A stretch of 64,000 nt of DNA from Trichoplusia ni (taxonomy: Eukaryota > Arthropoda > Insecta > Lepidoptera > Noctuidae): the NCBI RefSeq assembly GCF_003590095.1, contig NC_039480.1, forward strand, positions 5,991,328-6,055,327. Direction: 5' to 3'. Made by a program: the position numbers and the translations under genes. Of the stretch, positions 47,701-58,100 are shown piece after piece (the stretch's first letter is position 1; every line of letters begins with the position of its first letter). The notes beneath the pieces were generated by a model, which ran no database searches, had not been told where the DNA came from, and saw only the letters and a program-made list of their open reading frames with translations.

Positions 47701-48094
47701 ATGGGATACTATTCTCTGTAAATGAATCCAGTCATAGTTAAAGTATACTGCAAATAATAATTTAAATATAGATATAAACAAGTCTCATTTATTTGTATGA
47801 TATTATAGTGAAGTATACATACGCGTCTTTTTTTTATTGAAATAATCAATAACCATTACAATTTTGTTGGTTAACCTATTTAATACCAAGATAAGCACAA
47901 GTGTAAGAGTATTAACTGAAATTACATTTATTTTTATGATTACAAACCTCAACAACAGCTGTAATTCGAAAGTAGTCCTCTGCTAGGCCCCATTCGTAAA
48001 TATTTTTCATTTCTCCCGATTCTGCGAGACACCCGCGACATATCACAGCCGAAGGATCAATAGGCTGCTCTAATATAGTAAACGGCGCAGACAT
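44752..48094 (-). CDS. ASCIZ: ASCIZ/ATMIN-like zinc-finger transcription factor with N-terminal ZAD, 460 aa
   Basis: Three exons: 48094-47948, 46664-46542 and 45864-44752, all joining in phase 0 at GT-AG sites. Exons 1 and 2 form a ZAD (Cys19, Cys22, Cys61, Cys64), an insect-typical dimerisation module. Exon 3 has four fingers: C128/C132/H145/H150; C164/C169 with a long insert and H191/H195; a C2HC finger C202/C205/H218/C222; and C228/C231/H244/H249. The order, the long second finger and the C2HC third finger (YQRHKKTC then FICQIC) follow ASCIZ/ATMIN. The C-terminal 200 residues are disordered and carry five TQT motifs plus TQI and TQS variants, the signature of LC8 (DYNLL) binding. In flies and mammals ASCIZ activates the LC8 gene and is restrained by LC8 itself. 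Role here is inferred from that family. Confidence 0.88.
46020..46250 (-). repeat. repeat family O-related copy, inside ASCIZ intron 2
   Basis: Begins ACTAATATTATAAATGCGAA with (TCTG)n, and includes ACTGATTTTAATGAAATTTG and GTTGACCTTGAGAAAGAACA. It is the reverse of the copy at 19495. Confidence 0.65.
46372..46490 (-). repeat. LINE 3' fragment with (CAT)n
   Basis: A (CAT)n run precedes GTCCACTGCTGAACGTAGGC and CTCCCCCAAAGAGCGCCAAC, the reversed end of a LINE coding frame. Confidence 0.6.
46998..47145 (+). repeat. tRNA-derived SINE, family B
   Basis: CCTGTTGGTCTAGTGGTTGA (box A), ATTTGTTCTATGTCTGGGTG, TAATTTATCTATAAT and AAGTTTATCAGTTGTCTGG. Box B is deleted. Confidence 0.6.
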
Positions 48095-48780
48095 TTTGAT
48101 AAAACTAATAGTTAAACACTCATAATATTTTGATTCAACATTTTAGAATTTATCTGATCATGTATTGACAAAATTGTAATATGTGTTCCGTTTCATGTTG
48201 GGGCAATGTGTCTCAGACATTATGGCAGTGAATCTATGATGTTCAACAATGAAGCTTCATAAGTCGTAGGAACGAAGAGTTTAATTTAGTTTCTAATTCT
48301 ATTGTATTTATTTATTGATAACGTTATTGGGTAAAAAATAATGAAATATTTTGTTCTCTTACTTTAAGTCATTTATTTTTGTGGAGTGTTCTTTCGTAGA
48401 TCAGAACGCACGCCTAAAGCTGCGTTCAAAATAATGGGAAACAGATCGATTTAAAAAGTAGGTAAGGTTAAATAAATATTATTCAAATATTGATTTTATA
48501 TTTACTAAGGATATTTTCAATTCCTGACAATTAAACTTTGACTTTTTAAGAAAAAGAAAACATTGACCTTTAAATACTAATGCCATAAAATCTATTACCA
48601 TAAAAATATACTAGAAAGCCATTAAATAATTTGAACGAAGAACTCACTCGTCATTTTGACAACTCTTTTGGCTCAGCTAAATTTACAAGAGTATGATTGT
48701 CTAGTAGAAAGGTAATATTATTTCTATTTACACTAATTTCACACAAATATTTTTATCGAATTCATAAAAAAACGCCGGTT
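48095..48780. promoter_or_regulatory. divergent promoter interval between ASCIZ and Paip2
   Basis: About 0.7 kb separates the ASCIZ start codon from the GC-richer first exon of Paip2, and the two genes are head-to-head. The interval is AT-rich with no repeat I recognise. I saw no TATA box. Confidence 0.4.
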
Positions 48781-49012
48781 GGTATTTTATAACGAAGTTG
48801 GGCGTAGATAGTTCACGTCGGATCGCGGAGACTTCACGGCGGTCGCCATTTCCGCCACGAATACTGGCTGGTGATATTGTGTGTGGAATAGTGGTATTGG
48901 AGGTTATATGTGCTTATTTCAAAGTTATTTGTGCATAAATTTTGTTGAAAACAAATTTTGAGGACGTTAATCGCGTATCCGTAATTGTAGGCACATTAAG
49001 TGCGTCCAATGA
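48781..49012 (+). other. Paip2: probable non-coding first exon of Paip2
   Basis: A GC-rich patch with CACGGCGGTCGCCATTTCCG (a YY1/Pho-like GCCATTT core) is followed by a strong donor, AATGA|GTGAGTAT, after 49012. An acceptor, TTGTCCCCGCAG, at 51931 is its likely partner. The transcription start is not determined. Confidence 0.45.
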
Positions 49013-51931
49013 GTGAGTATCTTAAATCTAGATTACGTAGCATTTGAAACGCGCACGTGCAAGTACTCCTAATATTTTCCGAATTAAATTGCACTTACAC
49101 GGTATCGACGTTAGCTATGTAATCGTTACTGTTGACGAATGTATCGGTAAGTGATTGTGATATAAAATCGATTAAAATGAAAGTCGGTCAATTAATTATT
49201 TTAGTTAGTAGGTTGATCTATTTTTGGCCACTCTTATGCACTATTGTTCGTTGTACTATTTTTTTATTTACATCTGTGCGGAATCATGTGTTGTAAACAG
49301 CGTACGTGGAAAGTTCCGCCTAGAGTAGAAAGTTGAATATTTAAATAATCAGGACACCTTTCATTTGTTGACATTTAGTTTCATAATATTATCACGAGCT
49401 TGCGTCCACTAAATTTTAAATAGTGATACATTTTAACACCTTACACTTTACAGTAATGTTGGTATCATAGATAATTACCTACATGCTTTTATCTTTTTAA
49501 TTGCAATAATCAACAAAGGTATTATTTCATACAGACAGTTCATGACCCTTTTTGGTTACAAAATTATCTTAAGTTTCTTTTGGAGTGATAACTGTGATAA
49601 GTATAGATTAAGCAGAGTTTACTTGCTTTTAAATTGCAAATATTGTAATGCTACAAATAAAATAAAAAATACATTGCATTAGAATGCTTTTGTAGATTGA
49701 CAACATTGAAGTTTTGAATTCAGAATGTTAGCACAAAGTTGGGTTTTAGGCGGGAATTGTTAACTTTTGACATGTTTTCAATTTGTAATCATGATGTAAT
49801 TTTATTTTGCAAAATTTTGGTGCTAGTTTCAATAATACTGAATCTCTTTGTAGGCTTGCATTGATTAATTAAATCAATGAATTGTTTGGTAGCCATGGAG
49901 TGCTATATCAATTATTAGTGGATTAAAGTTACTGCAATAATAGAAGATAATTTTAGGTGTGTTGTAAATTGTTTAAAAACATACCTATCTGGAAACTGAT
50001 GAAATTTAAATACTTTGTATAGTAAATAAGAACTTTGCATTAAACATGATGAGGATAAAAAAGGCAAAAACTGTTTAAAGTGAGATTATTACAAATTAAC
50101 ACAATAATGTTACATTTTAAGTCAATGGTCGCAAATTATGAATAAATTACACAAAAATATGATGCAATTTCTAATAGAAACAGTTTCTTTCCTGCTTTCT
50201 ATTTCTTTCTAAGCATTTAAGATGATATAAAGCAGATTAACTTACATTGTGGCCTGTTACATAAAATAAATGATTAAATTGAACCATTGTTTTTCCTCTA
50301 TAACCGAGTTTTGCAATAAAACTTTTTGACCTTGAACTTTATGATAATTTTGACATTTTGTATTTGACGAACTAGTTTATATGCATATTTATTTTTTACT
50401 CAGATAACGTAACATTCAGGATGCTATAGGCTTTTTTAATTAAGTAGCGTAGACATTTACTTTAATGTTTTTTCAATATTGTCGCAGGTTCACAGACTTT
50501 AATATTGAAATCATATGTATACAGATACTCATACAATTTAAGGATACAACTTTGCCCAACATTGGGAAACTACTATCTAGATATACCTAACAATAAGGAT
50601 GGTTATTGTACCAATAGCCATAATAAGTTATATATAATACAATTTGCAATAGTATATTAACTACCTTGGGCCATCCATGTTTGTTTCTTTTTAGCAGGAG
50701 AGGATGGCTCCTGTTAGATGCCCCATCACATTTCTTATTAAAGTTCCCAACAAGGCCTCTGCGTTTTCGACCTGTGTCCCCATGTACACCTTAAAGGACC
50801 GGGTCTCTTACCATGAAGTTATCCCGTGACAGAAGAAAGAATGATGACATTTATTTGTTTTTCAATGTCCGTCAGTGTAGTAATTAATAGGTATTATTTT
50901 TTCTTCATTTTCCTAAACTGTCATTAATTGCACTTATGTAGAGGCAAAAACAATTTTGGAATATTTTAAAGACCAAAAAGGTTTAACAGTACAATCATTT
51001 GCTTTATTCTAAAAAATGTCGCTGCCGGCTGGGAGTGTGCCCAAAAGGCTGGCAGCATTGCCATGTTGAATCACAATGCTTATCCTCTGAGCTAGGTACT
51101 TAACATTGCAGTTTTAATGAAGTTAGATGATAAATCAAAAGATTTTTAATACACACCTACCGGTCTTACCTACTACGCTAGTCACAGGAACCGAAACCTA
51201 AATCATTTCTCCAACTGCGGTAAATGTTTGTATTAAAATGGCCCAATAAGGTAAACATGGTCCCCTTGTTTTATAATAACGGTAATAATAAAGAGAGGTT
51301 TCAATAGATACAGATCCTTTAGAGTAAAAACATGGACGTTATTATGATTAGGTTGAATACGGTTGGAGAGTTATTAATTTCAGTTTCAGATCCAGCTTTG
51401 TATAGGTAACTCAATGCAGGCCCCTATTTTTTTTATCCTAAATATATGACTTCTGTACCTACTAAGGACTTTATTCTTTGTGTCACAAGAAATTCTCGCG
51501 TTTTACTTAAATTAAGGAATTCTTTGATGAATGATGTAGACGCTCATCCATCCACTGACCGACCGCGTCAAGCGTTGCTTAACCTTTGGTCGATCGATCG
51601 CCATTTTAAATTAACTCTATGGAGTAGACGGTCACCCATCTACGAACCGACAGCGCCAAGCGTTTCTTAACCTGAGGTCCAGGAATCGCCTTTTTTATAT
51701 ATTAAAGAACTTTCTACTGTATTATGTAGACGGTCACCCATCCAATAATCAACCGCGTCAAGTACAGCTTAACCTGTAATCGATCGATCGCCTTTTTACT
51801 CCCTATCAAGGAACTTGCTATGTTGTATGATGTAAACGGTCACCCATCCAATAGCCGACCTCTTCAAGCGTTGCTTAACTTGTGATCGATCGCCATTTTA
51901 CTCACGTTATATTTTTCTATTGTCCCCGCAG
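49013..51931 (+). other. 5' UTR intron of Paip2 with a tandem repeat array
   Basis: AT-rich intron sequence. It contains a four-copy tandem array at 51520-51905 just before the acceptor, and nothing else I can name. Confidence 0.4.
51520..51905 (+). repeat. tandem array, four diverged copies of about 85-105 bp
   Basis: Each copy has a phrase like GTAGACGGTCACCCATCCA, then CCGACCGCGTCAAGCGTTGC, TTAACCTG and GATCGATCGCC. The anchors fall near 51543, 51630, 51734 and 51839. The unit resembles the downstream end of repeat family C (compare 61570-61640). Confidence 0.65.
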
Positions 51932-51949
51932 TTGCCGAGAACACCAGAA

Positions 51950-52009
51950 ATGAAGATAGCCACCATATCAAAACCGCAACAATTTGACGCTCTCTCGATC
52001 AAACATTAA
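51950..52009 (+). promoter_or_regulatory. possible upstream ORF in the Paip2 5' UTR
   Basis: If the exon opened by the acceptor at 51931 runs on to 52126, it contains an 18-20-codon ORF (MKIATISKPQQF...) ending in TAA before the main ATG. A poly-T tract and AG at 52085-52086 could instead start the coding exon at 52087 and remove it. Confidence 0.3.
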
Positions 52010-52125
52010 CTTTTAGACCCCACAATTAATACATTAATTAAGTAAAGATAGTAATAAGATTTGTTTGGATTCATTTTTTTTTTTAGTTTTTAAGCGGATC
52101 GGTTAGAAATTGTAGTGCCAACATT

Positions 52126-55100
52126 ATGAAAATACCAGAGTCTACGTCCAATGTTGGGGCTTATTATGGCAACGACGAGAATGGACAGTGGCAGGTTGGT
52201 AGCATTGAACTTCATCATCTTCATCATGATCATCAGCCCATATTCGTCCACTGCTGGACATAGGCCTCCCCAATTGCACGCCATCGAGATCTATCTTCGG
52301 CCATTCGAATGAAATACTTATTTTGTGTTAAAAAAAAAATTCATTTTCCGTTTCCTCTTTGTATACCACATGTCTTCCTTCCTCTGTTTTGCTCTTTATT
52401 CTTGCCTCGTATTCCCAGTAAGTGTATTTTGTTACATTTGTCTTCATATCTTACATACATTTATTAAATGTCGTTATAATCATAATATTCACATCATCAT
52501 CATTATACATCCTCTCTTTCACTCTCCTACCGCCACATCTTTCGTCAATATTTCCCCTTGTTCAATTATTCATCTATTATCCTGGCTTATCCAAATCTTT
52601 TTTTCCGCCAATTTTCTTTAAATAAAAAATCGACTCCCGCAGTAAAGAAAATTAAATCCTTGTATCACAGGGGGTTTTACAAAGATACAAAGCAAAAAGA
52701 TACCCAGACTCAGAACAAGCATTCGTGGATCACACTAATGCTTGTCCTACGCGGGGTTCGAAACCGCGACACGACATATACAGTGGGTTCGGCGTGGTGA
52801 CCTCAACCATTTCTCCCTCTCTTAATTCCTCTTCGTTTTACACTCATTTTTATAACCCCATCTTTTTGAACTTCAGTCTCGGTCTTTCATGCCTCTTTTT
52901 CTTTTACCTACCTCGCAGCATATAGACTGATTTCATATTCACTCCTTTCAAACTACCACCCCAAACATCTTCAATGTCATAATAACATTCAACCTACATT
53001 CACACATAGATATAAAAAAAAAAAACATAAAACCTCCGCAATATTTATGCTTTACATATTTTTTAGCATCTTTGAACGATCATCTAAAGCTTAGTCTAGA
53101 CATTAACAATAGGGATCATGACAAAAAATATTTGCAGTGTCCGTCTTGTAGTTTTTTGTATAATAATGGATACGTATTTTTTAATTTGTCCCGCAAACGT
53201 AAATTGACCAAATTACAGTGAATGAAACTTACGCGTGACGTCACGATTGAGTATATGTTCTACTCTATCATTACGTCAAGGCCCTCTTTCCTAAACTTTA
53301 AAGCAAAGTTAATCTTTGCCAATTCTAGTGTTTCTTAAAAAGGAAAAAATACGTGTCTCATGGTTTTCAATTATCTAACTGAGGGACTAATGAGATTTTT
53401 TCTTTTTATACCCAGTCATCATCCCTATTGAAGCCTAATAAAAACATTCATATACTTTCATACGTTTTTCTTTGCCCCATAGCCCAACGGCGTTATAATA
53501 GATAGTGGTGTCGGAGGCGGCGTGGTTGGCAGCGGCGACGCCGGCATTCATCGCCCGCCGATATACCCAGTGCATATACCGCGAGGACATCCAGGTAAGT
53601 CTCAAAGGTCAAGGACAAACTAACACGAAAATATACGCCCTCCATGGGCGAAATGGTTGGAGAAGTAATGAACGCACGTTAAATTGTGGGTCCCGGCTGC
53701 TATTCATACATCTTTGACGGTCGTTACAGGTAGTCAGAAGCTTGAAAGTCTGACAGACAGTCTGACCAAGGGGTATCGTGTTCCCCAGGTAACTGGGTTC
53801 AGGATGTCTGATAGGCAGTCGCTCCTTATAAAACACTGGTACTTAGCTGAAACCGGTTAGACTGGAAGACGACCCCACATAGTTGGGAAAAGGCTAGGAC
53901 ATATTTATTTATTTTTCAATTTTGAGTCACTTCCCGATAAGCTAGCAGGCTGAAATTTTCAGGGTAGCTTCAAACCCGATGACAATTTTGATTACGTTTG
54001 AATAGAGTGACATTTAAAAACTAGGATTCATTTATATATTTTTTGAATCTATTAATTTTATAAGTTACTTTAGGTAGGATATTATTCAATGGTTTTATTT
54101 ATAATTACAATTTTACGATTGTATTCTAGGCTACGTGATGGCGGGCGCGTACTACCCAGCAGCGTTCCCCGCTCCCCCCCAGCCTCAAGACGACTTCGCG
54201 GACTACATGTGGATGGAGAACGAAGAAGAGTTCGACAAACAGGTACTTAGCCCACTGTTGGGCTTACTAGCAATGCATTTTTTATGTAAGAAAGAGGGAA
54301 AAAACATTTATTCAGCATGGATACAGACAGTGGCAACACATACATATAAAAATAAAAAAAAATAGTGAGGAAAAACATAAATTTAAACCAAAAAATAAAG
54401 AAAAAAGGAGACAAATAAATTATAACTAGGTGTGCTGTCAAAGGTATGCCCGTCTCACATGCCCGTCATTGCAACTCCGGTAAGCCAGGATCTACAATGA
54501 AACTAACGAAAACCACCGAAACACTTAAGTTCAGTGTGTCCCAGGGGGAACAATTAACTGCCTTGGAATCCGCAATGAAATTAATCAGAAATAGTTAAAA
54601 AGCTAAAAAGTTTACTATTTAGTAATATTAGTAAGAAAAAATGTTCCGCTTCCCTCCATAGCAAGCGGGAGACAAGAGAAGAAATAGCTACTTGTAGCAA
54701 AGAAAAGAGATTGAAAACTGAGTTAGGCTGAGTTATTATTTTAGTCATTAGATTATTTATTTCGCATCCGGAAAAACTGGACTTTGACTTTTTGCTGAAA
54801 CTACCTTTGACCTCCAGTTATAGTGACCTCCAACCTTTGACCTCTCGTTGACATGACCTTTGACCTGCGACCTTGACCTCCGCAGGTGATGCAGCAGCTT
54901 GAAGAAGAAGCGTTGATGGAGCAGTGCATTGAAGCCATGCTCGAGGATGAACAGCGCGAGAGACTTCGGCCGAACGGACACCAACAGCAACACTTTCCTA
55001 CGTGAGTTATATTAATTAATAGGGTAGTTGTGTAAACCGATTTAAGATGAAAAAAGAAGATCGGGCAAGGTCGCGTGTCCCAATTTTGTTTTATTAATTA

Positions 55101-58100
55101 TTAACTAGCTGTTGCTCGCGGCTTCGACTTGATTTCGCTTAAACATGCAAAAACAACAGCCTCCTCTGATAAAGTTGGATATAAGTAGCGTATCCTTAAA
55201 TCGAATGTGTCCGCAATCTTTTTATCAAATTTCATCGAAACCAGTCCAGCCGTTTCGGTGTAATTAAGTGTCAAACAAACACAACTAAAATACTTTCTTT
55301 TATAATATTAATGTGATATCCATTAGGATATTTCATGTATTTTGAATTATTACTATTATGTATTAATTTGTTTTTCCATATGTTTTCAGAACAAGCAACG
55401 GCGCATCGTCCCTATCCCTAGAGGAGACTGTGTCCCGCTCCACGCTGAACCCTCTGGCTGCTGAGTTTGTACCCACGAGGGCGCGACAGCCGCCCGCCAC
55501 AGGTATATAGAGCCCTATGTTGGGCAGTCTGCCCGTGACCATGATACCTGCAAAGGTGTCGAAACGTCGGGAACTAAAATCTAAAATTAAGCCGCGATAA
55601 AATCCGTAAAGGTTTCATTTCAATGACTAACATTCACGTAAACCTAAAAAACCAGTATAGGGGTGTTTATTTTTGTAGTGATTGTTTGTCCCATTAGGAC
55701 GCGACAGCATTCTAATGTACATAAAACCCACTGCTGGGCTAAGACCGCTTTTCATGTAGAGAAAGATATCCATTTTTATCCCACAACCCAAAAAGAGCTG
55801 TGTTTAAGTTTGTCCGTCTGTCACTTAGTTAGTTATAAATGCAGGGAGTCTTAGTTCCTGAACACATTGAGCAATTTCAATTTAGTTTAGTTTTGTATTG
55901 ATGTTGAGTAGGGATGATGACTGGGTATAAAAAGAAAAAATCTCATTAGCCCATGTATTTTTTCCTTTTTCAGAAAAACTAGAATTGACAAATATTAACT
56001 GCTTTAAAGTTTAGGAGAGGGGCTTGTGACGTAACGATAGAGTAAAATTTATACTCTATCGTGACGTCACGCGTAAGTTTAATTCTCTGTAATTTGGTCA
56101 ATTTATGTTTGCGGGACAAATTAAAAAATACGTATCCATTATTATACAAAAAACTACAAGACGGACACTGTAAAAAAAAATTGTCATTATCCCTATTATG
56201 TGTGTGTTCTTAGACATGTTTTTGATAATAAAATAATAATTTAAAAAACAAAAAACCCGCCTGCATGTATAACTACAATTAAAAATCAACTGAAAAGACT
56301 GAAACAAGATAAAAATTCAATGATAAGGTATTTAAAAAAGCAATGATTAGGTAGGTACTTAAAACTAGAAACGTAAATTTAAACACTACAAAACCTATGT
56401 ACCTACGTATTGTACACTTAGAAATATCAGCACGGTAGTCTATTAATGTTTTGCAACAGTATAAACAGAATTGCAATCGGCAAAGAGATAATAATTTATC
56501 ATATAAAAGCACTTAATTTCGTTCCCTAAACGGACAGTACTAAAACCTTCATCTTCTTGTTTACAGAAGAAAGAGCAGAACCATCGGAAGCGCCCGCAGA
56601 AGAGCCACAGAAGTCAGAAGAAGCCGCGCCCGAACCCACCCCCCAGGATCCACAGGAAACCACAGAAGGTACCCTCATCACAACATACTCCCGCATCAGA
56701 GAATTTAATCCTTGTGTCTTGGGTTTTACAAACATTCAAGTCACATGCACAAGACACCCAGACTCAGAACAAGCATTCGTGGATCACACAAATGATTGTC
56801 CTACGCGGGGTTTGACGTGGTGACCTCAACCACTCTGATATCCGTGTAATTTTGTAGTTGTTATTTAACTATTGGAGTATACAATGTGGCGCTACATTGG
56901 CGATATAATAATTTGACACATGGTTAGGGCTAGTAGACATTAATCATATCAGAGTCATGAAAAGATTCAATAATTCGCATAATGGAAGATTTAATTTTCA
57001 AACAAACTGAATAATAGAAAACTGTAATATAAATTGTCAACTCTCTGTGCGAAAGCTGTGTCTTGGAATAACTTACCTTCCCCATATCCATCCACATCCA
57101 TGCTCAACGCCTTCCTCACCCCCTGACTCATTCCTCCGCATAACATGCCCATACCATGACAGCTGGTTCGGTTGCCACGTAGATGCTCTGTAACTGTTGG
57201 CATTTTTCAATTTCAAATTTTCCATTATTATAGATCATTATTATAACATTTAATTTTCTTTAACAGAACCAGTACAACCCCAGAAAGATCCACCGGAGGT
57301 ATCGGCAGCGGACCTCGACAAAAGCGACAAGAGGAAAGAACGGAGAGACTCCAAGCCCAAGGTCGAAGTACAAGCGAAAAAACCATCCAAAGTCGAAGCC
57401 AAGCCCAAAGCGAAACCGCAGACGGTGAAGTCGGAGACGAAAGTCGTTCAGAAGAAGAAGGAAGTCGTTAAGAGTGTGAAGAGTGATACGAAGGTTGAGG
57501 AGAAGGTTGAGGAGGTGCCGGAGAAGGTGAGGTAAACTTATTTGTTTGTATTTATAGGTATATGTAGTTTATTATTTTATTGTTTTTTTATGTTGATTTA
57601 CTTGGTTTTCGCTTTTGCTAGGGGTTTTGCCTATGGGCGGGGTAAGGGAGTCGCAAGTCAAGTCTAAAGTCGAAGTCAAATTCTTTATTTCAATTAGACC
57701 ATTATATGGCACTTTTGAACGTCAAAACAATTTATATATGAACAACTAGCTGCTGCCCGCGACTTCGTCCCCGTGGGTAGTAGATACAAGTTATGATTTA
57801 TACCTGCCCTGCTTTTTTCACATTTTCCATTGTATCTTCGCTCCTATTAGTCGCATCGTGATGGTTTATAGCCTAAAGCCTTCCTCGATGAATGGTCTAT
57901 TCAAAACAAAAAGAATTTTTCAATTTGGACCAGTAGTTCCTGAGATTAGCGCGTTCAAACAAACAAACAAACAAACTCTTCAGCTTTATATATTAGTATA
58001 GATATTAAAAACTAGTGTCAGTCTGTCGGTCAGTCTCCTATTGAAGCTATCGCTCGTTCGGAAGGTAGAATCTCATGGAGAAGAACGACCAAGAAACTCG

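Noticed and set aside
51520..51905. CRISPR array
   Set aside because: Units of 85-105 bp are diverged, have no short identical repeat with unique spacers, and the sequence is a eukaryotic intron.
54243..54365. Coding extension of Paip2 exon 3 into intron 3
   Set aside because: The frame continues past the donor, but the next exon joins in phase and completes the conserved PABP-binding core; the extension is intron-like.
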